Shown: in pieces, positions 17,442-26,348 of the stretch | Numbering within the stretch: the first letter of the stretch is position 1 | Layout of the letters: the number at the start of each line of letters is the position of its first letter | From: Gemmatimonadota bacterium | GTDB lineage: Bacteria; Latescibacterota; UBA2968; GCA-2709665 | NCBI GenBank assembly: GCA_028874335.1 | Contig: JAPPJY010000087.1 | Span: forward strand, 1 to 42,226 | Direction: 5' to 3' | Length of the DNA: 42,226 nucleotides | The notes under the pieces: generated by a model | Told to the model about the DNA's origin: nothing | Seen by the model: only the letters and a program-made list of their open reading frames with translations | Database searches by the model: none | Translations under genes and position numbers: made by a program

Positions 17442-18764
17442 ATGAAGAAGGATACCCGGAACTCGTTCTGCACCGTCCCATCGGTGCATCCGCCACCCGA
17501 CGTGACCCGGATGCAGGGTTATGCCTCCCGGCTGAGCGCGTCGCCGGACGACAACATCGCGTTTCGGATGACCACCGTCGCACGGAATTACGACGTGTCG
17601 TTCAGGCGTGTGGGCAAGACAGCCGCGAAGATCGGCGAGTTGAAGGGGATGCACGGGAGGATGCAGGCCTGCCCCGACAGGGCCTGGGAGAACGGCTGCG
17701 ACTGGGAGTCCGACTTCTTCTGGATTGTACCGGAAGAAACCCGCTCATGGATCTACACGGCGGAATTCACGGACGGGAAAGGCGTGAGGTTTCACGTTCC
17801 GTTTGTCGTCAAACCCTATTTTCACCGAAAGGGTGACGTGGCGGTGCTGGCCTCCACCAATACGTGGAACGCATACAACGGGTGGGGTGGCAAATCGGCC
17901 TATAGCGAGCCCCTGCCGAAAACACTGAGCCTGGATCGGCCCATGCCCACGGAAGCGCCCGAAGGCAGGGGCCGAAGCCACCTGCTGAGGGGCGAGACGT
18001 GGGTCCTGGACTGGATGGAGGAATGCGGTTACGCCGTGGACGTCTATTCTGACGCGGATTTACATCGGGGATGGGACTGGCTGGCCGATTACAGGGTTCT
18101 GGTAATCAATACGCACAGCGAATACTGGTCCGAACCCATGCGGGACCATCTCGATGCCTGGCTGGATGCGGGCGGCTGTCTGCTCTATCTCTCCGGGAAC
18201 GGGGTCTACTGGAAGGTGACGTGGGACTCGACCTGCCGCACCATGGAGGTCCGGAAGGACGGCAAGCCGCATTTTCAGAACGGCGAAGAGGGCGGGCTGT
18301 GGCGAAACCTGGGCCGGCCCGAGCATGCGGCGCTGGGTGTGGGCTACGTGCGTCCGGGATATATGACGTTTGCGCCGTATAAGGTCGAAACAGCCTCACA
18401 TTGGATATTCGAGGGCCTGGAGCTCACGAACGGCGATCTGATCGGCGAAAAAGGCATCTACGGCGGTGCGGCAAGCGGTTGGGAGGTGGACCAGGTTCGG
18501 GAAGACTGGTCTCCCGGGAACGTCACCGTGCTGGCGCGGGGAATCAACCCGCTGGATTTCATGCCGCCGGGAGCATCGGCGGTCTACCCGGACGGCGAGT
18601 ACGATTGGGACGGGTCGGGTGGCGCTCACATGACGTACTACGACCATCCCGGCGGGGGCGGCGTTTTCTCGGTGGGGTCGATCGCCTTTGGAGGCAGCCT
18701 TGTCGTCGACCCGATTCTGCAGAGGACAGTGAGAAACGTGCTCGACCGGTTTCTACGTCGATAG
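17442..18764 (+). CDS. N,N-dimethylformamidase beta-subunit-like domain protein
   Basis: A 440-residue protein matching the C-terminal domain of DMFase large subunits. G-Y-A-S-R-L-S-A-S-P-D-D-N-I-A-F-R is near the start. Then come A-S-T-N-T-W-N-A-Y-N-G-W-G-G, a glutamine-amidotransferase-like region with Y-R-V-L-V-I-N-T-H-S-E-Y-W-S, and C-L-L-Y-L-S-G-N-G-V-Y-W. The family hydrolyses amides such as dimethylformamide, or is of unknown specificity. Full DMFase beta subunits are around 760 residues, so this is a single-domain version. ATG 17442 (or GTG 17439) follows AAGGGG immediately after the MITE end, so its native promoter may have been displaced. The PHP gene follows 11 bases later, consistent with an operon. 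Confidence 0.8.
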   Translation: MKKDTRNSFCTVPSVHPPPDVTRMQGYASRLSASPDDNIAFRMTTVARNYDVSFRRVGKTAAKIGELKGMHGRMQACPDRAWENGCDWESDFFWIVPEETRSWIYTAEFTDGKGVRFHVPFVVKPYFHRKGDVAVLASTNTWNAYNGWGGKSAYSEPLPKTLSLDRPMPTEAPEGRGRSHLLRGETWVLDWMEECGYAVDVYSDADLHRGWDWLADYRVLVINTHSEYWSEPMRDHLDAWLDAGGCLLYLSGNGVYWKVTWDSTCRTMEVRKDGKPHFQNGEEGGLWRNLGRPEHAALGVGYVRPGYMTFAPYKVETASHWIFEGLELTNGDLIGEKGIYGGAASGWEVDQVREDWSPGNVTVLARGINPLDFMPPGASAVYPDGEYDWDGSGGAHMTYYDHPGGGGVFSVGSIAFGGSLVVDPILQRTVRNVLDRFLRR

Positions 18765-18775
18765 GAGACGGGACA

Positions 18776-19663
18776 ATGGAGGACGCAGACATGACGGCGC
18801 GATACGATCTTCACCTGCACACGTACTGGAGCTACGATGCGCTGGCCCGGCCGGAGAGCCATTTCAGGCGCGCCAGGGAGATCGGGGTCGAGTGTTTCAC
18901 CATTACGGACCACCACGTTCTGGATTCGCTGCCGGAGGTGCTGGAGATTGCTTCGGGCTATCCGGACATACGGGTCGTACCCTCGGCTGAACTGACCATG
19001 ACCACGTCGATCGGATCGGTCGACCTGCTGTGCTATGGCTTTCCCGCGGAACTGCCCGCGTCGATGGTACGGGTACTCGAGGCGTATCACGACTGGCAGC
19101 GGGAATACGGCTCGGCGATATCGGCCGGTTTGCAGGGGATCGGACTGGATTTCTCGGATGCGGATCGTCTCGAACTGTTGAAGTCGTACCGACCGTCGAA
19201 GACGATCGAGTTGCAGGGAAATACGCACGTCAAGGGCGGCGTCATCCAGCGGTACTGCGTGGAGCGGGGTTACATCGACCGCACCGAAGACTATGCGGAC
19301 CTGATGGCGCGAGCGGGCGCGGCGACCCGGTTTCCGCCGTATCCCCACGTAAGGGATGCGATGCCGGCCGTCAAGGAGGCGGGCGCGCTGGTGGCGATCG
19401 CGCACCCGTTCGGCTATTTCAGGGAAGACGACGTGGAGCGGATGGATGCGCTGCGTGTGGAATGTTCGCTGGACGGGATCGAGTGCGCCCACCCCAGCGT
19501 GCCGCCGGAGTTTACGGCGAAATACCGGGAATATTGCGAACGCCACGGAATGTTCTCCACCGGCGGGTCCGATTCTCATACCGATGAGGACGTGGAGACG
19601 GGGTTCGCCGGGCACGGAGGCCCCGATGAATGGCTGGACGATTTTCTGAATCGTCTGGATTGA
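18776..19663 (+). CDS. PHP-domain phosphoesterase
   Basis: A 295-residue PHP-superfamily protein. It has Y-D-L-H-L-H-T (His13, His15), F-T-I-T-D-H-H, A-I-A-H-P-F-G and the C-terminal G-G-S-D-S-H motif. All four are metal-binding elements of the polymerase-and-histidinol-phosphatase fold, used by trinuclear-metal phosphoesterases acting on small phosphorylated molecules or nucleic acids. ATG 18776 has AGGAGA seven bases upstream and sits 11 bases after the preceding stop. Earlier in-frame starts lie inside the DMFase-like gene and are rejected. Substrate unknown. Confidence 0.9.
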   Translation: MEDADMTARYDLHLHTYWSYDALARPESHFRRAREIGVECFTITDHHVLDSLPEVLEIASGYPDIRVVPSAELTMTTSIGSVDLLCYGFPAELPASMVRVLEAYHDWQREYGSAISAGLQGIGLDFSDADRLELLKSYRPSKTIELQGNTHVKGGVIQRYCVERGYIDRTEDYADLMARAGAATRFPPYPHVRDAMPAVKEAGALVAIAHPFGYFREDDVERMDALRVECSLDGIECAHPSVPPEFTAKYREYCERHGMFSTGGSDSHTDEDVETGFAGHGGPDEWLDDFLNRLD

Positions 19664-20091
19664 GAAGTCGTGCTGGCAGGAATGAAAAAGGGACCGTGTT
19701 TACCCAAAGAAGCCGCGAGCGCTAAATAGTGGCATTTCCCTCCCTGATACAGAGGAGTACGTTTTAGCTTGCGAGGCGCTCCCAACCAAAAAAAACGCCC
19801 TCCCCTCAGCCCGTCAACGCTTCGACATTCTCTCGCGACGCTGCAACCCAACGACCTGTCCTGGCATACCTCCAAAGACAGGTGTTGTCGGCACCCCCTA
19901 CGGTTCCTTCAATAGCGACAGCTGCCGCGCAGTGAGCGGGGCAGCTTCTCTCCTTAAGCAATGAACAAAGGCCTGGTCTATTCCATAATGTAGCGCTAAA
20001 TGCTTTGCAGGAATCCGTTTTATCCCAACTGGCCCAAAAAGGACAATTGATCGCCAATAGATGATATTTCAATCGTTGACCTGTATACGCC
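19664..20091. other. Intergenic region between convergent genes
   Basis: No convincing gene is found. An 8-base A run (about 19788-19797) on the plus strand reads as a T run on the minus strand and could serve as the terminator tail of the minus-strand lipoprotein gene, but no clear stem precedes it. A 119-residue minus-strand frame here lacks a recognisable family and is not called. Confidence 0.5.
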
Positions 20092-20559
20092 TCAATCAGT
20101 TTTGCCTTGATCAAGCAATAGAGATGAACCTGTGATCTGCGCCTCTTCACCGATAGGCAAATCAAACATGACCTCGTAACCTTCTTTGATTGAGATGCTT
20201 GACCATGAACCTATCTGGCTGCCGTTCGCCGCTGCTCTAATGAGATAACTACCTGATACATTGTTGCCCGAAACGACCTCGATCCGCGCTTGACCGTTTT
20301 CATCGGTGGTTGCGGACCATACATTATTATTGGCTTGCGTTGCAACAGGACGAGAGAGTTCTATTCTCGTACTTACCACCGGAATGTCGCGTTGCCGCAC
20401 AGTTACGACCGCAATAGCCAATGGTGTACTCTTGCTTTCTTGCGATGAGTTTACATTTCTCCTTGTTATTTCCGGTTGCATCCAGGTACAGGAACCTTGA
20501 CAAGAACCCAGCGATAACATGACCAGGAGTGCTATTATTCTTCGTATATTCGTGAACAT
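20092..20559 (-). CDS. Small putative lipoprotein with a carboxypeptidase-regulatory-like beta domain
   Basis: A 155-residue protein with an N-terminal signal ending L-G-S-C (Cys20), a good lipobox, so probably anchored in a membrane by lipidation. The mature part is beta-rich: V-V-T-V-R-Q-R-D-I-P-V-V-S-T-R-I-E-L, then T-T-D-E-N-G-Q-A-R-I-E-V, the T-D-x-x-G-x-A pattern of CarboxypepD_reg/big-type transthyretin-like folds. GAGGAGAG lies upstream of the ATG on the minus strand. It is the only minus-strand gene between 0 and 40.9 kb and is more AT-rich than its neighbours, suggesting recent acquisition. Function is unknown; a structural or surface role is possible. Confidence 0.65.
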   Translation of the reverse strand: MFTNIRRIIALLVMLSLGSCQGSCTWMQPEITRRNVNSSQESKSTPLAIAVVTVRQRDIPVVSTRIELSRPVATQANNNVWSATTDENGQARIEVVSGNNVSGSYLIRAAANGSQIGSWSSISIKEGYEVMFDLPIGEEAQITGSSLLLDQGKTD

Positions 20560-20878
20560 ATCAACTCTCCTCGGACTGGTTTTTCGGAGGTCTTCTACGT
20601 GCTTAACGAATATATCACTTCAAACTTGAAAACATCAAGCCATAAAGTTTGTCCGAAAGTACGAAATTTGTCCCAGACTCCACAATCTCTACCCAAAACG
20701 AAAAAATGAACTAACTCCCAGAATCTCAAGGTCGGCGTACAAATCCGATTTATGTTCCGTGGCATCACAGTCACTATTTCTACGAAGGTTTACGCTATGC
20801 GCAATGGCGCGGATCACAATGTTCCGCAATCGGACAATGAATCTTAGTTCGAACTATGGCGGCTGTTTTCACTGAAAT

Positions 20879-20901
20879 TTCGCCGGAAGTATAACGGCGA
20901 A
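20879..20901. promoter_or_regulatory. Inverted repeat, possible operator or leader hairpin
   Basis: TTCGCCG (20879-20885) and CGGCGAA (20895-20901) form a 7-bp stem with a 9-base loop, about 100 bases upstream of the TPP enzyme start. It adjoins a second palindrome, so the pair may act as a regulator-binding site or mRNA leader structure. Confidence 0.4.
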
Positions 20902-20902
20902 T

Positions 20903-20917
20903 CGATATTGAATATCG
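20903..20917. promoter_or_regulatory. Perfect 15-base palindrome, candidate operator
   Basis: CGATATT-G-AATATCG is a perfect inverted repeat with a single central base, about 80 bases upstream of the TPP-enzyme start. Its symmetry and spacing suit a dimeric DNA-binding regulator. The regulator is not encoded nearby. Confidence 0.45.
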
Positions 20918-20997
20918 AGGATCCCTGGATTCAGCGGATGCGAGCAGCGGAATCGTAGCTTTGAACGAACGCAATTCCGAATCGCCAATATGAATGG

Positions 20998-22635
20998 ATG
21001 ACAATGAAGGCTTCCGACCTGTTTGTAAGAGCCCTCGAGGCGGAGGGCGTGGAGTTCATATTCGCCATCCCCGGCGAAGAAAACCTGGATCTGCTCGAGT
21101 CGTTTCGCGAGTCGAGTATCCGCGTCATTGTGAACCGCCACGAACAGGCCGCGGGCTTCATGGCGGCCACGTACGGTCGCCTCACCGGCAAGACCGGGGT
21201 GTGCATGTCCACCCTCGGGCCCGGGGCCACGAACTTCGTCACCGCGGCGGCGTACGCGCAGCTCGGCGGGATGCCGCTGCTGATGATCACCGGGCAGAAG
21301 CCCATCAAGTCGAGCAAGCAGGGCCATTTCCAGATCGTGGACGTGGTTGAGATGATGCGGCCGCTGACGAAGTACACCACCCGCATCGTCAGCGGCGCGA
21401 CCGTTCCGCCCCGGGTGCGGGAGGCGTTCCGCGTGGCGGAGGAGGAGCGGCCGGGAGCCGTACACCTGGAGTTGCCAGAAGACATCGCCGCGGAAGAGGC
21501 GGCGGCGCACCTCTATCCCAGGGACCGGGTGCGGCGCCCGGTTGCCGAGGAAAAAGCGGTCGCACGGGCCGTTGCGATGATCCAGGATGCTCGCCGGCCC
21601 CTTTTGCTGATGGGAGCGGGGGCCAATCGCAAGCGCACGTCGAATATGCTGGTCCGGTTCATCGACAAGACGGGCATACCCTGGTTCAATACGCAGATGG
21701 GCAAGGGCGTTGTGGACGAGCGCCATCCGCTGTACCTGGGGAACGCGGCCCTGTCTTCCGGCGATGCCATCCACTGCGCCATCGAGCGGGCCGACCTGAT
21801 CATCAACGTGGGCCACGACGTGGTTGAAAAGCCGCCCTTTCTGATGCAGGATGGCGGCCTGAATGTGATCCACGTCAACTTTTCTTCGGCCGAGGTGGAT
21901 CCCGTATACTTCCCGCAGCTCGAGGTGATCGGCGACATCGGCAACAGCCTCTGGCAGATCTACCGGAAGATCGAGCACCAGCCGCACTGGTCGTTCGACT
22001 ATTTCCTCAGGGTAAAGGCATGGGCGGATGCGAAGCTGGCCGCCGGCGAGGACGACGACCGCTTTCCGGTACTCCCGCAGCGGCTCGTGGCGGACGTGAG
22101 GCGCGTTCTGCCGGACGACGGCATGATCGCCCTCGACAACGGCGTCTACAAGATCTGGTTCGCGCTCAATTACCGCGCCCACCAGCCGAACACCGTGTTG
22201 CTGGACAACGCCCTGGCAACCATGGGCGCAGGTCTGCCTTCCGCCATAGCGGCCAGTCTGCTACACCCGGACCGCGACGTGGTGGCGGTCTGCGGCGACG
22301 GCGGCTTTATGATGAATTCGCAGGAGATGGAGACCGCCGTGCGGCTGGGCCTGAACCTTGTCACGCTGGTTCTGAGGGATAACGCCTACGGTATGATCAA
22401 GTGGAAACAGGCCGATATGGGTCTGCCCGATTTCGGACTGGACTACGGGAATCCCGATTTCGTGCGCTATGCCGAGAGCTACGGCGCCGCGGGGCACCGG
22501 CTGGAACGGACGGACGCGCTGGCCGGATTGCTGGAGCGTTGCCTCAGGGAAGGCGGCGTCCACCTGATCGAGGTGCCGGTGGACTATTCCGGTAACCACA
22601 AGCTGCTGGATGGGCAGCTCGTATGTCCGTTGTAA
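20998..22635 (+). CDS. Acetolactate-synthase-like TPP-dependent enzyme
   Basis: A 545-residue member of the acetohydroxyacid synthase / benzoylformate decarboxylase superfamily. The N-terminal domain has the activating Glu49 in N-R-H-E-Q-A-A-G and T-L-G-P-G-A-T-N. The C-terminal thiamine-pyrophosphate/Mg site is G-D-G-G-F-M-M-N-S-Q-E-M-E-T (Gly433 onward) with R-D-N-A-Y-G. It most resembles large-subunit acetolactate synthases, which condense two pyruvates, but no regulatory subunit gene follows, so a catabolic or other 2-oxo-acid role is possible. ATG 20998 or 21004. A 3'-terminal fragment of a close relative occurs at 30598-30746. Confidence 0.88.
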   Translation: MTMKASDLFVRALEAEGVEFIFAIPGEENLDLLESFRESSIRVIVNRHEQAAGFMAATYGRLTGKTGVCMSTLGPGATNFVTAAAYAQLGGMPLLMITGQKPIKSSKQGHFQIVDVVEMMRPLTKYTTRIVSGATVPPRVREAFRVAEEERPGAVHLELPEDIAAEEAAAHLYPRDRVRRPVAEEKAVARAVAMIQDARRPLLLMGAGANRKRTSNMLVRFIDKTGIPWFNTQMGKGVVDERHPLYLGNAALSSGDAIHCAIERADLIINVGHDVVEKPPFLMQDGGLNVIHVNFSSAEVDPVYFPQLEVIGDIGNSLWQIYRKIEHQPHWSFDYFLRVKAWADAKLAAGEDDDRFPVLPQRLVADVRRVLPDDGMIALDNGVYKIWFALNYRAHQPNTVLLDNALATMGAGLPSAIAASLLHPDRDVVAVCGDGGFMMNSQEMETAVRLGLNLVTLVLRDNAYGMIKWKQADMGLPDFGLDYGNPDFVRYAESYGAAGHRLERTDALAGLLERCLREGGVHLIEVPVDYSGNHKLLDGQLVCPL

Positions 22636-22935
22636 ACGGAGCGAGGGCGGACGACCACCAGGGTCGCCCCTACAAATGGAATTTGGGCGCGAGGTTTGGG
22701 TATGACGGCGTGGTCATCCCGATCTTCCGGGAGCGAGGGCATCGCTGGCGTCGATGGCCCGCTCGAGTGTAACCCCATTACCCGGAGCGAGGGCATCCTG
22801 CCCTCGATGGCGAAAGCGCGACGCATTCAACCTTAATACGGCTTCCAAGATAGGCCTTGACGCACCCCACGAGAATCGAACATATTGCAATCTCGTCTCC
22901 TCACCTGCCGTGCTCCGAACCGCAGGAGGTCCTTG
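22636..22935. repeat. Palindromic repeat block downstream of the TPP enzyme
   Basis: It contains a degenerate copy of the GGGCGACC-ACAA-GGGTCGCCC hairpin (about 22647-22670), then a decayed and a complete copy of GGAGCGAGGGCA-TCC-TGCCCTCGA (complete copy 22784-22807). These and the intervening GATGGCCCGCTCGAGTG are shared with the 30761-31281 array. No gene is seen. The ribosome-binding site of the Uma2 gene is at its end. Confidence 0.75.
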
Positions 22936-23502
22936 ATGGCCGTTCTGGCCTCGCGTTCACCCATGACCGCCGAGGAGTTGTTCGAATTGCAGGACGTCGG
23001 CGGTCGAATTGAACTGGTTGCAGGAGAACTTGCTCGTATGACGCCGACAGGAGGTGCCCATGGTGCATTGGCCGTCCGCATTGGGCGCCTGCTCGACGAG
23101 TACGTCGAAGTAAACGACCTTGGTGTCTGCTGTGGCGCTGAGACAGGGTTCATCCTGAAGAGGGATCCCGATACAGTGCGCGCCCCCGACGCCGCCGTCG
23201 TGCTGGGGTCGCGTGTTCCAGCCTCGGGCGTCCCGGTAGGTTACTGGCCCTTCGCCCCCGATCTCGCCGTTGAAGTGATCTCGCCTTCGGACCGCCTTGC
23301 CGACGTCTACGTCAAAATCGCCGAGTACTTCGCCTCCGGAACCCGCCTGGTCTGGCTGGTGGAACCTGAAACCCGCAAAGTCCACGTCTACCGGTCTCCT
23401 CACCAGGTTGAAGTACTGGGAACTGACGATGGCCTCGACGGCGGCGACGTGCTCCCCGGGTTTCAGTGCCCCGTTCAGCGGCTCTTTCCCTCCGATAGCT
23501 GA
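22936..23502 (+). CDS. Uma2-family (DUF820) PD-(D/E)XK nuclease-like protein
   Basis: A 188-residue protein with the Uma2 layout. M-T-A-E-E-L-F-E-L and G-G-R-I-E-L-V-A-G-E-L at the N-terminus are followed by R-A-P-D-A-A-V-V, then D-L-A-V-E-V-I-S-P-S-D, and K-I-A-E-Y-F-A-S-G-T-R-L-V-W-L-V-E-P. The D...E-V core corresponds to a restriction-endonuclease-like fold. Family members are abundant in cyanobacteria, Planctomycetes and related groups, often in large paralogous sets and of uncertain function. ATG 22936 has AGGAGG 7 bases upstream. It sits in the repeat-rich border region and may travel with it. Confidence 0.88.
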   Translation: MAVLASRSPMTAEELFELQDVGGRIELVAGELARMTPTGGAHGALAVRIGRLLDEYVEVNDLGVCCGAETGFILKRDPDTVRAPDAAVVLGSRVPASGVPVGYWPFAPDLAVEVISPSDRLADVYVKIAEYFASGTRLVWLVEPETRKVHVYRSPHQVEVLGTDDGLDGGDVLPGFQCPVQRLFPSDS

Positions 23503-23987
23503 TCGCGATGAGCATTGGATTTGCTCCGATCATCTTTTTTCGGCCAGCGTCGCAAATCTCACCGCGATGCTCGATTTCTACCGCTCGAACCTTGCCGTCG
23601 ATCCTCTCGTAGAAAATTCTGACAGCCGCCGCTCGTCTTCTTACACCCTTCCTCATCTGTACCAAATCCCCCCACTCGTTCCTGCTGCGGTAACGGCCGG
23701 CGAGGCAATCTCCAGAAGACCGTAACGATGGCTTCAACCGTTCGTCTATCCGCTTAGTCTCAATCCGAAAAAACAGCAACGCGGCGACGCGATAGAACCC
23801 TCCGAAACGGGGCGACATCGACTTATAGAAGGACGTTTTTTTCGTTCACATCCAGTGACCTGGTGTATCCTGGTAATCAGCAGTCTAATCGCCTTTATTT
23901 ACAAGCACATAATCGAATTAACTTCCGCGAAGACTTACGAATCAAGGTCAGTCTGTCACTTTCAATCCAGTTCGAGTAAATCTCTCA
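23503..23987. repeat. Dispersed ~240-bp repeat (copy 1) plus leader of the efflux operon
   Basis: About 23510-23750 aligns with 31555-31795. Shared blocks include CTTCTTACACCC/CTTCGTACACCC, CCTCATCTG, GGTAACGGCCGGCGA/GGTAGCGGCCGGCGA and GACCGTAACGATG/GACCATAGCGATG. On the minus strand both copies can be read as a similar V-Q-M-R-x-G-V-R-R-R-A peptide in an interrupted frame, so the repeat could be a decayed gene or an intergenic element. Bases 23751-23987 hold no gene and must carry the efflux-operon promoter, which is not obvious. Confidence 0.65.
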
Positions 23988-26348
23988 ATGCTTCGAATCG
24001 TCATCTCCGCCGCTTTCGTTCTCGCGCTGATGTGGCCGCCGTGTCCGGCCCAGGCTCAAATCGACAAACGCGCCTTCCATATAGGCCTGCTGCTGGATTT
24101 CTCGGTGCCCGAAATCGATACCGAGAACAGACTCGTTGCCTTGAAGGAGGAAATACACAAGGTTCTTGGAACCGAAAAGTCAGTCCACTTCCTCACCGAG
24201 CACATCCACTTTTCCGCTGCGCTCGCAGATTATCTTTCGTTGACCAACGACTCGTCGGTCGATCTGATCATTGCCGTCGGGCCCGCAATCGCCGGGATCC
24301 TGATCGCGCACGGAGACTTTCCCAAGCCTACGATCGCCGTTGGAATACTGGACGCCGAATTACAACAGACTCCCCTCGCCGAACCCGGCGTTTCCGGCGT
24401 AAGCAATTTTACCTATCTCATCAATACACATCCGATCCGAAACGACCTGGAGGCGTTCAGACGCATTCATCCGTTTCGACATATGGCCGTTGTCGTCAGC
24501 GGATATCTGGAAGGCAGGCTGGGGCTCGAGGATTTCTTCAACAACCTGGTATCCGCTTACGGGGCTCAGGTGGAAATGGTCTATTGGGATTCGGAAGAGG
24601 CCCCGCCCGAGCTGAGCGACGCGCTCGATTCGGTCTATCTGGCGATGGTCCTGGATCGAACACCTGAGGAAGTCGCGCAACTGGCGTCAATCCTTGTCGA
24701 TCGCAAACTGCCGTCTCTTTCCCAGAGCCGGTCATTTGTGGAGGCGGGGATGATGGCGTGTATAGGCAACGAGAACGGCCAGGATCTGATCATCCGCAAT
24801 CTTGCCCTGATCGTCGAGGCAGTCGTGCTGGGTGAGGATCTTGCGGCGATGCCGGTACGACGCAGTCTGGACGATCAATGGGTGCTCAATGCCGCGACGG
24901 TCCGACGAATCGGTCTCGACCTCCCCTTTGAAACGCTGTTTTCCGCTCGCTTCCTTCAGGTCGACGAACCCGCTGCCGATCGACGTGTTAGTTTAAGGGA
25001 AGTCATCGCGGAGGGATTGAAGACCAACCTCGACCTCCGCATCGAGCAACGCGGCGTTGACCTGGCCGGTCAGGACGTTCGTCGCGCCAGATCGCCTCTC
25101 CTGCCCACCGTGGATGCCTCGGCCACGGTCCTGCAGATCGACCCCCAGGCCGCCGAGCGCGCTCGTGGACAGCAGCCGGAGCGGACGATGGCGGGAACGG
25201 GGACTGTACAGCAGGTGTTGTTTTCGGAACCGGCTTTCGCCAATCTCGAAATACAGCGTTATCTGGCCGAAGCCGCCCGGCATCGCGCCGACCTGGTCGC
25301 GCTCGACGTGGTGCTGAGTCTTGCCACGGCATACTTCGATATCCTGCTGGCCAGGACAGGGGCGCGCATCCAGGACGAGAACCTCGAGGTCTCGCGCCGA
25401 AATCTGAAGATTGCCCGCACCAGATACGCGGTCGGCTATGCCGGCGTCGCCGACATACACCGCTGGGAGAGCGAAGTCGCCCGGACCACACAGGCCTCCG
25501 TCGAGGCATTCAACAACGTCTACCTGGCCAAAGTGCAGCTCAATCGATTGCTCAACCGGCCGGATATCGGCGAGGAGTTCGAGGTGGAGGATGCATTGCT
25601 CTCTGACGAACCGTTCGGCCGCTTCGACCCGGCTCGCATCGGTCCGCTGATCGACCGGGCAGGCGACGTTGAGATTCTGACCGACTTTCTCGTCGAGGAG
25701 GCCCTGCAAAACATGCCTTCGCTCAAACAACTGGCAGCCAATATGAAAGCAGCCGAACGCCGGCAACGGATGAACCGGCGGTCGTACTACCTGCCTACCG
25801 TGGCTGTACGCGGACAGGCCGACTATACTTTCCTGCGTGGCGGCAAGGGATTGCCGCCGGTCCCATCCGATCCCGCCAAAGGCACATGGCACCTGGCCCT
25901 CAACTTTACGTACCCCCTTTTTCAGGGTAACCAGCGCAAGATCGACATCGACAGGACCGCGATTCAACAGCAGCAACTCCGCCTTCAGGAGGAAAGTCTG
26001 CGTCAGCAGCTTTCCCAGGCCGTCCGGGTGCGGATGACGAATCTGGTGTCCCGTCGCACGAATATACACTTTGCCGACGTGGCGGCCACGAGCGCCAGGA
26101 GGAATTTCGACCTGGTACAGGACGCTTATCAAAAGGGCCAGTTGGAAATCGCCCAGCTGGTGGATGCCCAGCGAGTCGCACTTTCCGCCCGTCAGGCCGG
26201 GGCCGCGGCAGTCTATGAATATCTGGTCAGCTATCTGCAATTGGAAAACAGCATCGGAGGCTACACCATGTTCATGACGTCAGAGGAACGGGAGGCCTTT
26301 GCCGGGCGCTTGAAGGGCTTTTTCTCCAAGAGGAAGAATTCACAATGA
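23988..26348 (+). CDS. TolC-family outer-membrane efflux protein fused to an N-terminal substrate-binding-type domain
   Basis: A 786-residue protein with a signal peptide (cleavage after A-Q-A, about residue 24). Residues about 25-325 resemble an ABC-transporter substrate-binding-type (PF04392-like) periplasmic domain: H-I-G-L-L-L-D-F-S, then D-L-I-I-A-V-G-P-A-I-A-G-I-L. Residues about 333-786 are a full TolC/OEP repeat pair starting V-S-L-R-E-V-I-A-E-G-L-K-T-N-L-D-L and containing Y-L-P-T-V-A-V-R-G-Q-A-D-Y-T. Normal TolC proteins are about 420-490 residues, so the extra domain is unusual. It overlaps the adaptor gene by four bases (ATGA), and an RND pump follows, giving a tripartite export operon. 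The extra domain may sense or deliver cargo in the periplasm; that is inference. Confidence 0.85.
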   Translation: MLRIVISAAFVLALMWPPCPAQAQIDKRAFHIGLLLDFSVPEIDTENRLVALKEEIHKVLGTEKSVHFLTEHIHFSAALADYLSLTNDSSVDLIIAVGPAIAGILIAHGDFPKPTIAVGILDAELQQTPLAEPGVSGVSNFTYLINTHPIRNDLEAFRRIHPFRHMAVVVSGYLEGRLGLEDFFNNLVSAYGAQVEMVYWDSEEAPPELSDALDSVYLAMVLDRTPEEVAQLASILVDRKLPSLSQSRSFVEAGMMACIGNENGQDLIIRNLALIVEAVVLGEDLAAMPVRRSLDDQWVLNAATVRRIGLDLPFETLFSARFLQVDEPAADRRVSLREVIAEGLKTNLDLRIEQRGVDLAGQDVRRARSPLLPTVDASATVLQIDPQAAERARGQQPERTMAGTGTVQQVLFSEPAFANLEIQRYLAEAARHRADLVALDVVLSLATAYFDILLARTGARIQDENLEVSRRNLKIARTRYAVGYAGVADIHRWESEVARTTQASVEAFNNVYLAKVQLNRLLNRPDIGEEFEVEDALLSDEPFGRFDPARIGPLIDRAGDVEILTDFLVEEALQNMPSLKQLAANMKAAERRQRMNRRSYYLPTVAVRGQADYTFLRGGKGLPPVPSDPAKGTWHLALNFTYPLFQGNQRKIDIDRTAIQQQQLRLQEESLRQQLSQAVRVRMTNLVSRRTNIHFADVAATSARRNFDLVQDAYQKGQLEIAQLVDAQRVALSARQAGAAAVYEYLVSYLQLENSIGGYTMFMTSEEREAFAGRLKGFFSKRKNSQ

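Larger units (their letters stand above)
20560..20997. promoter_or_regulatory. Divergent intergenic region with two palindromes
   Basis: This 438-base AT-richer region separates the minus-strand lipoprotein from the plus-strand TPP enzyme and must hold promoters for both. Two inverted repeats are visible near the TPP side (20879-20901 and 20903-20917). No unambiguous -35/-10 pair stands out. Confidence 0.5.

Noticed and set aside
18401..18775. Extended N-terminus for the PHP gene
   Set aside because: It would overlap the DMFase-like gene entirely; AGGAGA before ATG 18776 and the H-x-H motif near that start fix the real beginning.
19806..20165. 119-residue minus-strand frame overlapping the lipoprotein gene
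   Set aside because: It overlaps the end of the better-supported lipoprotein gene, has no ribosome-binding site or recognisable family, and contains scattered Cys only.
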